Notes: a model not told the origin generated them from the letters alone. Counted from the first letter of the stretch, positions 1-9,334 are shown. The stretch is DNA of 64,000 nucleotides from Bacillota bacterium (GCA_023439545.1 JAEXNT010000051.1:31817-95816); one strand, 5' to 3'. A program made the numbers and translations.

Positions 1-202
1 GTAACTCGATGATTCCTCTAATAGAACGTGAAGTGGTTGAAAAAGGGAATGGATAGAAAAAATTGCCGATATTTTTGCAGTTGCCGGGGCACTTCCGGGA
101 GCCATCGCTTTAAAAGCTTCAACATTTGTAGGTTACACCATCACCGGCATTCCTGGAGCCGTTAGTGCTTTGCTGGGGAATATGACACCTTCGGTAACAT
201 GA
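1..202 (+). pseudogene. Chromate transporter (CHR) fragment
   Basis: Translation shows the CHR-family stretch MIPLIEREVVEKGNG, then after a one-base frame change WIEKIADIFAVAGALPGAIA and a further stretch ending GIPGAVSALLGN. In the family this segment follows the FGGGYAM motif and runs into the first membrane helices. The reading frame ends in TGA at 200-202, so only about 65 residues of a domain that normally spans about 170 remain. The 5' end is outside the window. Two better preserved but also broken CHR genes lie at 5.8-6.9 kb. A dead remnant is the most likely reading. Confidence 0.7.
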
Positions 203-296
203 AACAAAAACAGGGCTATATAGGTGCTCAAATGTCACGGACAGTATATTTATGGCATGGTATGATGTGCATGCTGGGATTATAATTGTAAAGGCT

Positions 297-337
297 CCAA
301 GGGATAGGAATGAGATCCTGTCATTTGGGGTTTTTTT
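297..337 (+). terminator. Rho-independent terminator-like hairpin
   Basis: A 13-bp imperfect stem (297-309 with 316-328, some G-U pairs) is followed by GG and a run of eight T. It sits about 95 bases after the chromate transporter remnant and could have ended its transcript. Confidence 0.55.
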
Positions 338-377
338 ATGCTCATTTTCCAAGACATTTAATATGGTAAACAGATAA

Positions 378-432
378 AGGCTGCATTGGAGCCTGACAGT
401 TTTACTGTCGGTGTTCCGGTGCGGCCTTTTTT
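378..432 (+). terminator. Second terminator-like hairpin
   Basis: A long stem of about 22 bp with G-U pairs (378-399 with 405-427) is closed by a short loop and followed by a run of T. It comes 40 bases after the previous hairpin, so the two form a tandem terminator. Confidence 0.55.
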
Positions 433-541
433 GTTTGCCGGAAATGGATGCTCCATGGACAAATTCTTTTGGTACTATGCTCGGTACCCCTAATCCGGCC
501 GTTTTGTTACCCCACCACAAAACAAAACGGAGGACGCTAAT

Positions 542-628
542 ATGGATAATGCTGTTAACATAAAGCTTTGGGATAAAGTTATGTATGATTTGAACAGGGA
601 GGAGGAGAACACTGACTCGGAGGTATAG
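542..628 (+). CDS. Possible 28-residue ORF
   Basis: Starts MDNAVNIKLWDKVMYDLNRE and ends at TAG. A GGAGG lies 7-8 bases before the ATG, the main reason to list it. The frame that follows (611-781, starting with CTG) and a short ORF at 719-817 (MVRVTTDFCNNTENDWLFHV...) look like scraps of formerly longer coding sequence in neighbouring frames. I recognise none of them. It may be a remnant of accessory-element genes. Confidence 0.25.
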   Translation: MDNAVNIKLWDKVMYDLNREEENTDSEV

Positions 629-817
629 GCGATATACCAAACCATATGATGCAATAGGCGAAAACGTGGTTCAAAGGTTATCAGCCAGATTTGATAATAG
701 GCGTAGTGATAAAATAGTATGGTTCGAGTTACCACTGACTTTTGCAATAATACTGAAAATGATTGGCTTTTCCATGTATTAGCTGAACTTAATTCAGATG
801 AAGTAAAAAAAATTTAG

Positions 818-1290
818 GACTTGTCCGATTTTGCCTTCTCAGCTGACCTATATATGAGGGCATTTTTTAACTCACTTGTTCATTGACAATTTTATACCTG
901 GTATCCCAGGTACATTACTTATACGTCTGCAAAACAGAAAGCGACATAAAAGGGAACGCAATAACGGTTGTTTATACCCGAGCGACTAACTTCCGGTTTT
1001 AAATTGGCGGTAGTGCTGCCAATTCGCGATAACCCGTATAAGGAACAATGATACTTCCGTCTGGCTAACATTAGTAAAGGGACGGCTCGTCATAAGAATG
1101 GAGAGATAAGCAAGCGGTTAAAAATATTGAATTTGCTTTTATAACACCTGTAACTGCAGGGTGCTTGGGATACCTTTTATAGTCATACTTTTGCTGCTCC
1201 TGGCAGCAGAACTACTGTGGCAGAATCATCGGGATTATAACAAATCACCCAATTTCAATTCTGCCATAGCATTGTGCTGCCAATAAAGCA
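818..1290. other. Gene-poor stretch, nothing recognised
   Basis: No open frame with a convincing start and ribosome binding site was found on either strand. The stretch lies downstream of the AbiEi-like gene, where a co-transcribed AbiEii toxin would be expected if it followed the antitoxin. None is visible. Confidence 0.5.
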
Positions 1291-1890
1291 TTAAAGCCAT
1301 ATTGATATCCATTGCTGCACTTTTGCATATACTCGAAGTGTTTTGGAATATTTTATAAGGTTATCGATATTCTTTTTATTATCCTTAATATAATTCTGGA
1401 TTGCCTTATTCAGAATTTCACGGTCAATTTTACTGGAATGCCGCAGGACATCGCAAATGGTGCGTTCTCTGTCATAAATCTTCAGATCTGTGCCCTGGAT
1501 ATTTTCGCTTGTCACACCTGTTTGTAGAAGATGCGGCTCAACGAAGTAAGGAGTAATGGGCGGATAGTTGATTTGCAGCCGCTTTTTGTTAATATCCCGG
1601 TGAAAGGCCAGATGCCAGGCAACCGGCGTTCGGTCCGTATAACCGTAGAAAAATAAAGCACTATTCATACAAGTAATTGCATCAGGGAATAGCGTTTTGA
1701 GAATGTCGGTATCTTCCTTAGTCCCGGACTCAATCCATTCGTATACTCCGCGGCGGATTTTGCTGATTACGCCCTGATCCGCCAGTTTGTTGAGCCAACT
1801 GTTGTGTATACCTTTTGAAATAATATCGGCTGTATGAACAATCCCGTTATGAGCTTTGAAAATTTCTTTTATTGCTTCATATTGTTTCAT
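1291..1890 (-). CDS. AbiEi-like type IV antitoxin / regulator
   Basis: A 199-residue protein with an N-terminal winged helix (MKQYEAIKEIFKAHNGIVHT, then a segment with ISKIRRGVYEW) and a C-terminal AbiEi-like domain with the conserved YDRERTICDVLR stretch. Family members repress their own promoter and neutralise an AbiEii nucleotidyltransferase toxin encoded next to them. The ATG at 1890 is chosen over one 33 bases upstream because AGGTGG lies just before it. No toxin gene is found on either side, so this is either an orphan or its partner is lost. A near-perfect 20-bp inverted repeat lies just upstream (1926-1993), a likely operator. Confidence 0.75.
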   Translation of the reverse strand: MKQYEAIKEIFKAHNGIVHTADIISKGIHNSWLNKLADQGVISKIRRGVYEWIESGTKEDTDILKTLFPDAITCMNSALFFYGYTDRTPVAWHLAFHRDINKKRLQINYPPITPYFVEPHLLQTGVTSENIQGTDLKIYDRERTICDVLRHSSKIDREILNKAIQNYIKDNKKNIDNLIKYSKTLRVYAKVQQWISIWL

Positions 1891-1925
1891 AAACCACCTG
1901 TAAAGATGTACGCATTTTAACATTT

Positions 1926-1993
1926 ATGCGGATATATTTATCATTGTATCTTATTTCCCTTAAACTATCAATAAATGATAAAAATATCCGCAT
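1926..1993. promoter_or_regulatory. 20-bp inverted repeat between AbiEi-like gene and xis
   Basis: ATGCGGATATATTTATCATT at 1926-1945 is mirrored at 1974-1993 with one mismatch, 28 bases apart. It lies in the divergent intergenic region between the antitoxin gene (minus) and the Xis-like gene (plus). AbiEi proteins are known to bind inverted repeats in their own promoters, so autoregulation here is a reasonable inference. It might also affect xis-int expression. Confidence 0.55.
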
Positions 1994-2070
1994 TATTATA
2001 GAAATGCGTATAATTTTAGCAGAAATTGCTTGATAAAAATATACCAATATAATAAAATGGAGGAGTAGGC

Positions 2071-2283
2071 ATGTACCTTGAAAACATGAATATTTTTGAT
2101 GAATTGCCCTTTCATCTTTCGGTTGGTGATATTGCCGCCATATTAGGGATGTCAATGAACAAGGCATATGAGCTTTGTCACAGCAAGGAGTTTCCCTGCA
2201 TAAAGGTAGGAAAACGAAAAATGATTATTCCGAAACCGGCATTTATCAATTGGTTAAACAATCCGAAAACAGGAGGAGTTTAA
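2071..2283 (+). CDS. Excisionase-like helix-turn-helix protein
   Basis: A 70-residue protein with the typical MerR/excisionase fold: LSVGDIAAILGMSMNKAYEL forms the helix-turn-helix and FPCIKVGKRKMIIPKPAFINWL the wing and final helix. Proteins of this kind bind the element ends and steer a tyrosine integrase towards excision. GGAGGAG stands just before the ATG. The stop lies 3 bases before the integrase ATG, so the two genes are an operon, as in Tn916-like elements and many Firmicute phages. The protein looks complete, although its partner integrase is interrupted. Confidence 0.85.
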   Translation: MYLENMNIFDELPFHLSVGDIAAILGMSMNKAYELCHSKEFPCIKVGKRKMIIPKPAFINWLNNPKTGGV

Positions 2284-2285
2284 TC

Positions 2286-3416
2286 ATGGCTGGAAGAAGA
2301 GGGAACGGAGAAGGATCAATCACTAAGCTTAAAAACGGTTTATGGATAGGAAGGGTAACGGTCGGCAGGAAAAAAGACGGCAAGCTTGACCGCAAATCTT
2401 TATATGGAAACACCAGAGCAGAGGTCTCTGCCAAAATTATTGCCTTGCAGAATGAACTTCAAACAGGCAGCTATATTTCGACTGATATGACCCTGGGACA
2501 ATGGCTTACTACCTGGTTGAAGGATTATAAGTCAATAAACCTGAAACCGAAGACTTATGATGTTTATGAAACCTAGGTGAATTGCAACATTATTCCCGAT
2601 ATCGGCGATCTTGTCCTTAAAGATTTGAAGCAACAGGATCTCCAAAGGTTTTATAACAAGAAGTATAATAACGGGAATGGCCTGTCAGGCGCAACCATAA
2701 GAAAGATCCACAACATCATCAGTTCTGCATTGAATCAGGCGGTGGACAATGACCTGATGCATAAAAATGTTTCAAAGAATGTGCAGCTGCCAAAACTGGT
2801 AAAGCCAGAGGTAAAAGCATTTACGCTGCAGGAGCAGAATTTGTTCTTTGAAGCTGCAAAGGAATACCGCCTTTACAATGCTTTCGTTGTTAATATTGAT
2901 ACAGGCTTAAGGTCAGGAGAATTACTTGCTTTGACATGGAAAGACGTCGACCTGGTGAATGGAATGATAAGGGTAAATAAAAACGTTATCAATGTCAAGA
3001 ACAGGGATGAGGATACAAAAACGAAGAACAAGACGATTGTGCAGGACTCTCCCAAAACGGAAGCGAGTAACCGTACAGTTCCCCTTACAAAAAGAAGCCT
3101 GGATATTCTTAAGGAAATGTATAAGGGAAAAACAAGTAATATTGTTTTCCCAAGTGAAAAGAATACTTACATCAGCTTGAGGAACAACCAAAGGACATTT
3201 TACAAAATTCTTGAGAAGGCAGGACTGGAAAAATGCAGCCCACATGTTTTACGGCATTCTTTTGTTACCAGATGCTTTGAACAAAACGTTCAGACAAAGG
3301 TTATTAGTGAAATGGTAGGACATGCAAAGCTGGCGTATACCACTGACATATATACTCATATAATGTTTGACATAAAGAGAGATGCAGTCAATGCTCTAGA
3401 TAAGCTTTATTCGTAA
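2286..3416 (+). pseudogene. Tyrosine integrase interrupted by one TAG stop
   Basis: Reads as a full-length phage/Tn916-type integrase of 376 sense codons. It has the N-terminal AP2-like arm-binding segment (GEGSITKLKNGLWIGRVTVG), a SAM-like core-binding domain, and the catalytic domain with R in DTGLRSGELL, HVLRHSF (HxxR box), GHAKLAY and the nucleophile Tyr in DIYTH. A single TAG at 2574-2576 (codon 97) splits it in frame; both halves otherwise read through cleanly. Unless the amber codon is read through, no active enzyme is made from the main start. Its 3' end points at the tRNA-Thr fragment 155 bases downstream, the usual place for an attachment site. Confidence 0.9.
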
Positions 3417-3570
3417 TCTGATGTAAACCAAACCAATTAATTTTGGTTGATTTTAAGTAAGATATCTTGTAACAATTCAGAAATAAAAATATTCATGAAA
3501 CTCCTATAAATCAGCATTCTAGCGTGTTTTACAAAATAAATGCCCGCCTTGTTCTTAAAATATAAGATGA

Positions 3571-3615
3571 ATGGTAAGGATGAGGTCATCAGTTCGACTC
3601 TGATTGAGGGCTCCA
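3571..3615 (+). repeat. tRNA-Thr(GGT) 3' fragment, attachment-site-like copy 1
   Basis: The 45 bases can be laid out as the 3' part of a tRNA: anticodon loop TGGTAA (anticodon GGT), stem GGATG, variable AGGTC, T-arm ATCAG-TTCGACT-CTGAT, acceptor TGAGGGC and TCCA. The 5' half (acceptor, D arm) is absent upstream. Integrases commonly recombine at such tRNA 3' ends and leave this kind of remnant. The matching copy is at 35153-35197 with two mismatches. The integrase gene ends 155 bases before it. Confidence 0.8.
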
Positions 3616-3658
3616 AAACGAAACAAGGATAGTCAAACGACTATCCTTGTTTCGTTTT
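3615..3658 (+). terminator. Perfect 20-bp hairpin terminator
   Basis: Arms 3615-3634 and 3639-3658 pair perfectly around the loop AAAC, and the hairpin ends in a T run. It directly follows the tRNA-Thr fragment, in the place of a tRNA operon terminator, and would stop transcription from either side. Confidence 0.8.
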
Positions 3659-3729
3659 TTATAGGCTTTAGCCTGTTGAGCATGAAGCGAGTTTCTCAAA
3701 AGAGAAATGAGCCATGCGAAACAAACAAC

Positions 3730-3746
3730 CACCCGCTATGCGGGTG
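3730..3746 (+). repeat. IS200/IS605-type end hairpin
   Basis: CACCCGC-TAT-GCGGGTG forms a small perfect hairpin about 90 bases before the transposase start. IS200-family elements carry such subterminal hairpins, recognised by TnpA, near their left end. Confidence 0.55.
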
Positions 3747-3833
3747 CACGACAGATGTTATACAAAAAGGGCGCCTTTCCGTTAAAATAGAGTTGTTCAA
3801 GCTACTAAATTAACAAAAGAAAAGGTGACTTTA

Positions 3834-4169
3834 ATGGCAAACAAAGAAAATAGCTTAGCACGTACAAAATGGATGTGCAAATATCACATTGTGTTCACTC
3901 CAAAGTATAGACGAAAAGTAATTTACAATCAATACAAGGAGAGTATACGAGAGATTATTAAACAACTATGCAACTGCAAAGGTGTGGGAATACTAGAAGG
4001 GCATCTGATGCCGGACCACATCCATATGTTAGTAAGCATTCCACCGAAGCAAAGTGTATCAAGCTTTATGGGATATCTTAAAGGGAAGAGTGCATTAATG
4101 ATATTTGATAAGCATGCAAACTTCAAGTATAAGTTTGGAAACCGACACTTTGGGGCAGAAGGGTATTAA
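3834..4169 (+). pseudogene. tnpA: Truncated IS200/IS605 TnpA transposase
   Basis: 111 residues match the Y1 transposase family: KYHIVFTPKYRRK at the N terminus and the metal-binding HUH box as PDHIHMLV. Full-length proteins are about 150 residues and carry the catalytic Tyr in a helix after the FWAEGYY motif. Here that motif reads FGAEGY and a stop follows at once, so the nucleophile is lost. The ATG at 3834 is preferred to a GTG at 3825 because AAAGGTG precedes it at proper distance. The copy is a dead remnant placed just inside the island boundary. Confidence 0.85.
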
Positions 4170-4235
4170 GCCATTCTGTCCTACAAGCCCCGATCAAAAT
4201 TATCATAGAAAGTCAATTTACAGAGAATGTTTCAC

Positions 4236-4378
4236 ACCGTCAATGCGTGGCTTTTTACACTACAGAGCATCCGACCTAGCTTCTTTGCCGCTCTGTTCTT
4301 GTTTCCGTTCTGCTTTATTAGTTCCTTGATAGTCTGGTACTTCTTTTCTGCATCAATTGGTAAATTAACCTTCCGCAA
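4236..4378 (-). pseudogene. Transposase N-terminal fragment (helix-turn-helix)
   Basis: On the minus strand the frame from 4378 reads LRKVNLPIDAEKKYQTIKEL followed by IKQNGNKNRAAKKLGR. This resembles the N-terminal helix-turn-helix of IS481/ISNCY-like transposases (KYxxIKxLxxxxGxKxxAAxxLG). The similarity fades after about 45 residues and no downstream part is found. The rest of the stretch to 4750 holds no gene I can support. Confidence 0.35.
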
Positions 4379-4750
4379 TAATTTCACCCCATATATTTTC
4401 TATGGCGTTATTACATATCGCTTCATGTTGAGACAAAATCACTGATGGCTTTTCAAGACAATATCATAACGGATCACATGCGTTTGCCGTGTGTTAAATA
4501 TAATGTTGTGTTCTATAACTTAGCATGTTATAATTGTCTCAAAATTTACCAAGGTATGGCCGGCATATCTGCGAGCTATAAAATTCACTGATAAAAAGTA
4601 CATAGAAAGCGGTACTATATGAAGTAGGTGGTAAAAAGTACGCCTTTTCGAAGGACTAGGCAGAATCAGATGCCAATGGAATGTGACATTCACGACATAC
4701 GGATGGACTGGCCGCGTGGTTAAATTTAAACTTTTGGAGGAGTATACCTG

Positions 4751-5692
4751 ATGAAACAGTACGATGTAATTGCGATAGGTGAACTGAATGTCGATCTTAT
4801 TGTAACAGGGCTGGACGGCACTCCCCGGATCGGGCAGGAGACTATTGCGGATAATTATTCCCTTGTACTTGGCAGTTCGACTGCTATTTGCGCATGTGGT
4901 ATTTCAAATCTCGGCCTTAAAACCGGCTTCGTGGGGAAAGTCGGAAAGGATAGATTTGGTGAGGTGGTTCTTGAAGGCCTGCAAAAGTATGGAATCGACA
5001 TGAATAATATTGTAGCTGACGAAGAAATAAAAACCGGGATTACAATTTCACTCAGCTGCAAAAGCGACAGGGCACTGGTGACATGCCTGGGTTCAATAGA
5101 TGCGCTTAGGTTTGAGGATATCGATGTTTCACTGCTGAAACAAACCAGGCATATACATGTAGGTTCATATTTTTTACAAAGTAATTTGAGAAGCGACATA
5201 CCAAGGCTTTTTGCATTAGCAATGGAAAATGGGGCGTCAACTTCGCTTGATGCAGGGTGGGATAACTCTCAAGTGTGGGATTATGGAATATCGGAAGCTT
5301 TGAAGTATACAAATATATTTTTCCCAAATGAAGTTGAAGCATTAAATATTACAAAAGCCGATAATGTCAAAAGCGCAGCTAGTATTCTTTCGAAGAAATG
5401 CGAGACAGTCGTCATTAAGTGCGGTCCAAGAGGTGCTATAGCACAAACAGGGAGTAAACAGTTTTTTAAAGATACATATGATTTGAAGCCGGTTGATACT
5501 ACCGGCGCCGGTGATTCATTCAATGCCGGCTACATATATGCATACCTGAGAGGATTTGAAGTGGAAAAATGTTTGGAATACGGGAATGCATGCGGTTCGA
5601 TAAGTGTTACCAGGATAGGCGGAGCGTCATCCTGCGCATCCCTGGATGAAGTGCGGGCTCTTATTGATACAGGTAAGACATCGTTGAAATAA
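4751..5692 (+). CDS. PfkB-family carbohydrate kinase
   Basis: A 313-residue kinase of the ribokinase/PfkB family, expected to phosphorylate a sugar or sugar acid with ATP in the cytoplasm. The N-terminal signature GELNVDLIVTG and the C-terminal DTTGAGDSFNAGY box are intact; the Asp of GAGD is the catalytic base and the Gly residues form the anion hole. Length is normal. GGAGG lies 8 bases before the ATG. It is flanked by decayed transposase and chromate transporter sequence, so it has no clear operon partner; the ROK regulator remnant at 7.0 kb is the nearest sugar-related gene. The exact substrate cannot be read from the sequence. Confidence 0.88.
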   Translation: MKQYDVIAIGELNVDLIVTGLDGTPRIGQETIADNYSLVLGSSTAICACGISNLGLKTGFVGKVGKDRFGEVVLEGLQKYGIDMNNIVADEEIKTGITISLSCKSDRALVTCLGSIDALRFEDIDVSLLKQTRHIHVGSYFLQSNLRSDIPRLFALAMENGASTSLDAGWDNSQVWDYGISEALKYTNIFFPNEVEALNITKADNVKSAASILSKKCETVVIKCGPRGAIAQTGSKQFFKDTYDLKPVDTTGAGDSFNAGYIYAYLRGFEVEKCLEYGNACGSISVTRIGGASSCASLDEVRALIDTGKTSLK

Positions 5693-5834
5693 AGTCGTTT
5701 ACTGACCTGCGGTAAGATACTTCAGTTTATTACAGAGTATTGTCGTTCTGACGATCAAATATTTGATACGTTGAGTTTTGGTGGTAATATTGGTTTTGCT
5801 GAACTCCAGATTACTGTTTAATATTTTTTTTGCT

Positions 5835-6330
5835 TTTTTTAAAATATCTCCTGTTACGTTTGGCGGGGGGTTTGCGATGATACCGGTTTTGGAACGGGAA
5901 ATTGTCGAGAAAAAAAGTGGATGAAAAATAATGAAATGGTCGATATATTCGCAATATCCCAATCAGCACCCGGCGCTATCGGTGTTAATTCAGCAATTTG
6001 TATAGGTTACCATCTTGCCGGAATAGCGGGAGCTTTGGTGGCAAATGATCGGCATTGTTCTGCCCACATTCACAGTTATGCTAATTCTTGCGACGATTAT
6101 GTCGACGTTTCAAAGTAACCGGTATGCACAGGCAGTTTTGGCTGGAATTAAGCCTGCACTTATAGCTTTCGCCGGATACAAAATGTGAAGGACGGCTTTG
6201 AAGGATAAAACAGGTTATATACTTTTTTTTATTACGTTTACTGCACTCCTTATTTTTAGAAATATGAATATTCTTATATTAATACTTGCAGGCGCCTTTT
6301 TGGGAATCGTCGCTAAAAAAGCTACGGATA
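5835..6330 (+). pseudogene. Chromate transporter, short-chain CHR domain 1, frameshifted
   Basis: Assembling frames gives the family order: FGGGFAMIPVLEREIVEKK, a stop, then NEMVDIFAISQSAPGAIGVN, a frame change, IGIVLPTFTVMLILATIMS, a segment ending LAGIKPALIAFAGYKM, and a hydrophobic tail (TGYILFFITFTALLIF). Short-chain CHR proteins act as pairs to export chromate or related oxyanions. At least two disruptions mean no full product. The second half of the pair follows immediately. Confidence 0.75.
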
Positions 6331-6863
6331 TAAAAATCGTTAAAGGCAAGATTGACTTGGCCAGGAGATATAAAAAAGGCCTTTATTGGAAAGATTTTTT
6401 TCTTTTTTCAAAATTGGCAGTATATGTTTTGACGGTGGATACGTAGCGATACCTATAATCCAGAATGAACTGGAAGCAAACAGCTGGCTGAATATTGAAA
6501 AATTTCCAAGATATAATTTCTGTCTCTGCTATGGCGCCCGGACCCATAGCAACAAATAGCGCAACAATAATCGGATATGAGTTATCAGGTTTGCCGGGTG
6601 CAATTTGCGCCTGTATAGCTATTGTTTTGCCGCCTTTTTTATTCTTACTCGCGATACTTAAATTATTTAAGAAATTTCATAGCAGTAAAATAATTGATTC
6701 TGCTTTTTATGGATTGAGACCTGTCATAGTTGGTATCATATTCAACGCAGCATTCAGGTTTGCCTACGGCAATGGAATGATCGGCGGACAATTACCGTTT
6801 GATGTAAAAAGCCTTCTTGTGATGTTTGCTTCGTTTTTTTTTACTGATGAAAAAGAGAATTAG
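6331..6863 (+). pseudogene. Chromate transporter, short-chain CHR domain 2, frameshifted
   Basis: Begins KGKIDLARRYKKGLYWKDFF (the usual start of a second CHR subunit), loses frame near GGYVAIPIIQNELEANSW, and resumes in another frame as FQDIISVSAMAPGPIATNSA and a segment with SGLPGAICACIAIVLPPFLF. The last part has several membrane helices and stops at 6863. Together with the preceding piece this is a decayed two-gene chromate exporter, similar to the scrap at the left window edge. The 140 bases after it, up to the ROK remnant, hold no gene. Confidence 0.75.
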
Positions 6864-7002
6864 TCCTGTTATTATTATAGCCATATTTGGTATTGCAGGC
6901 TTATTTTTATATTACTGAAAGGACCCAACCTGCATACTTATTGCCAATCTGGTTATATAGGACTATAATTGAGAAAAAGCTTGTATATTTTGTGGAGTTT
7001 CT

Positions 7003-8053
7003 ATGTATGAAGTTTTAAATTGCCTTGCTGACTTGAGTAAAGAGAAAAAGGAATTATTCAGTATTATACAAAAGAAGGGGCCTGTTGAAAAAAGCAAAAT
7101 ACTTGAACTGAGCGGAATGAAGCTAACCACATTGAACAGGCTGATGAAGCCGTTGCTGGAGCAAAAATTGATCGTCGAATCCGGTATAGGCGAATCGTCG
7201 GGTGGAAGAAAACCTGCCCTTTACAGTGTCAATACAAACGATTACCGGATTGTCGGGATTGATTTGTCAAGAACCTACAGCGAGGTTGCTATTGTAAATT
7301 TGAGGATGGATATACTCTTCAAGGAACGGTTTGAAATGGATGAGTCCTTTACTCCTGACAAGACTTTGGCAAAGATAACAGTCATCATTAACGAAGGTTT
7401 ACGTCGTATAAATACTGAAAGACAGAAGCTATTGGGAATAGGAGTTGGGACGGTAGGACCAATCGACAGGCACAACGGCGTTATAATCAACCCTGTAAAT
7501 TTTCCTGCACACGGGTGGTTGAATATCCCGGTAAAATCAATATTTTCCAGTGAGTTCAATTGTCCCGTATCTATAGATAATGGAGCAAACACGGCGGTCT
7601 TATCGGAATACCTTTTCGGTTGCGGAAAAGAAAACGACAGCATCGTTTATTTTAATTGCGGAATTGGTATAAGGACAGGAGTAATATCAAACGGAAAGAT
7701 AATAAGGACAATGTATGACACTGAGGATGTATTCGGACATATGACAATTGATGTCGACGGCGAGCCTTGCAGTTGTGGGAATTTCGGCTGCATAGAGCGC
7801 TATTCCTCCATTCCTGCAATAACGAAGAGTTTCATCACATTATATCAATTTGCTTAATCCGGGATTGGTCATTTTAAGCGGTATCATGATAAAGCATTCG
7901 AAATTGTTTTTTGATATTTGTACCGAAATTGCATTAAGGAGGCATCATATAAAAGGACAAAAAGAGATTATGTTTAGCAAAAACGGATTTTTTAAGGATA
8001 ATGCGATTTCAGTCGGCGCTGCTGCAATGGCAGTCGAAGACAGCCTTTTATAG
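7003..8053 (+). pseudogene. ROK-family transcriptional regulator, internally deleted
   Basis: The first 284 codons give a winged helix (residues about 15-70, SGMKLTTLNRLMKPLLEQKL) and most of a ROK domain with GIDLSRTYSEVAIVN, DNGANTAVLSEY and the zinc motif CSCGNFGCIE. The frame then ends at 7857, while the last part of the family (NLLNPGLVILSG... through DNAISVGAAAMAVEDSLL) continues in another frame. About 60 residues expected between these blocks are missing, so this is a deletion plus frameshift rather than a sequencing slip. ROK repressors sense sugars; this one probably once controlled nearby sugar genes. Confidence 0.8.
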
Positions 8054-8159
8054 AATGAACCTCTGTTTTTTTAACTACTTTTAACCAAAAGTGTAAAAAG
8101 GTACATGCAACAGATGGATGGTCCTAGTATTTATCTTATAATATATAAGGAGGTATCCT

Positions 8160-9284
8160 GTGCCGCCGCTAAATTTGCTGATAAAGCCAGCGTCCAGCTT
8201 GTGCAATATGAAGTGCAAATACTGCTTTTATAATTCCATAGCTGAGAACAGGTTAACGAAATCTTATGGAATCATGAGCAGCGATTTGCTTGAAAAGCTT
8301 ATAGAGAGAGCGTTCCAATATGTGGAAGGTTTCTGTACCTTTGCTTTCCAGGGAGGGGAACCTACACTGGCAGGACTTGATTTTTCTGAAAAATTCGTTC
8401 GTTATGTAAATAAATATAATGTTAATAAAGTAAAAATCCAATATGCTATACAGACAAACGGAATTAGTATTGACCAAAGCTGGACTGATTTTTTTTCTGC
8501 AAACAATTTTCTTGTCGGCATTTCATTAGACGGTCCAAGAGACATCCATGACGGTTTCAGGCAGAATAAGAGCGGCAAAGGCTCCTTTGACAAAGTAATG
8601 AAAGCAATCGAGCTTTTTAACAGGTCGAATGTACAATACAACATACTTTGTGTAGTTCATGCTCTGACAGCCAGACATTCGCAAAAGATCTTCAACTTTT
8701 ATAAAAGAAATCACTTCAGATACCTACAGTTTATACCTTGCATTGATCCTCTAGGCCAAAAACCCGGAGAAAATAATTATTCCCTTACGCCCGAAATGTA
8801 TGCGCATTTTCTGAATACTATTTTTGACGCGTGGTACTCAGAAATTACTTCAGGGCATCCAATAAGCATCCGTTATTTTGACAACCTGGCGGGGATGCTT
8901 ATAGGCTATCCACCCGAATCCTGCGGAATGTCCGGAATTTGTACGGCTTACTTCGTAATAGAGGCTGATGGAAGCGTGTACCCCTGCGATTTTTATGCTA
9001 CGGACGAATGGCGCCTTGGGAATATCAATGAAGAAGGCTTCCATGAATTAATAAAAACGGAAGCAGCTGAGCGGTTTGTTGAAACATCGAGGTATATCGA
9101 CCCGTCATGCAGAGTATGCACTTATTACAGCTTATGCCGGGGAGGCTGCCGAAGGTTTAGGGAGCCATTTTCCTGTAATTTACCTGCGCTTAATTATTAC
9201 TGTTCATCATATAAGGCTTTCTTTAGATATGCAGGGGATCGTCTCAAGAAAATTGCGCATATGTACTCCGCGATGCGATTTTAA
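8160..9284 (+). CDS. Anaerobic sulfatase-maturating enzyme (radical SAM, SPASM)
   Basis: 374 residues. Converts the active-site Cys of a sulfatase to formylglycine using S-adenosylmethionine and three 4Fe-4S clusters. The radical SAM triad CNMKCKYC is at about residue 17, FAFQGGEPTLAG follows, and the C-terminal SPASM cysteines are present (SCGMSGICTAYFVIEADGSV, YPCDF, then CRVCTYYSLCRGGC). The GTG start follows an AAGGAGG box. It opens the + strand run of the island and its evident client is the Cys-type sulfatase at 17.4 kb. Such maturases work only under anoxic conditions, in keeping with a clostridial host. Family assignment is firm; a role for other sulfatases in the genome is possible. 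Confidence 0.93.
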   Translation: MPPLNLLIKPASSLCNMKCKYCFYNSIAENRLTKSYGIMSSDLLEKLIERAFQYVEGFCTFAFQGGEPTLAGLDFSEKFVRYVNKYNVNKVKIQYAIQTNGISIDQSWTDFFSANNFLVGISLDGPRDIHDGFRQNKSGKGSFDKVMKAIELFNRSNVQYNILCVVHALTARHSQKIFNFYKRNHFRYLQFIPCIDPLGQKPGENNYSLTPEMYAHFLNTIFDAWYSEITSGHPISIRYFDNLAGMLIGYPPESCGMSGICTAYFVIEADGSVYPCDFYATDEWRLGNINEEGFHELIKTEAAERFVETSRYIDPSCRVCTYYSLCRGGCRRFREPFSCNLPALNYYCSSYKAFFRYAGDRLKKIAHMYSAMRF

Positions 9285-9334
9285 GGAATCCGAAGAACTG
9301 CCTTGTAAGGACTGAACTTTTGAGAGGGTTTATT

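Noticed and set aside
119..640. 173-codon minus-strand ORF at the left edge
   Set aside because: It runs antisense through the CHR remnant and two terminator hairpins and resembles no protein.
2574..2576. Programmed read-through (for example pyrrolysine) at the integrase TAG
   Set aside because: No suppressor tRNA or known context is visible in the window; a simple nonsense mutation is the plainer reading.
3571..3615. tmRNA (ssrA) 3' end as the attachment site
   Set aside because: The TTCGACTC and CTCCA run recalls tmRNA, but the stem GGATG, variable AGGTC and anticodon loop TGGTAA fit tRNA-Thr(GGT) better.
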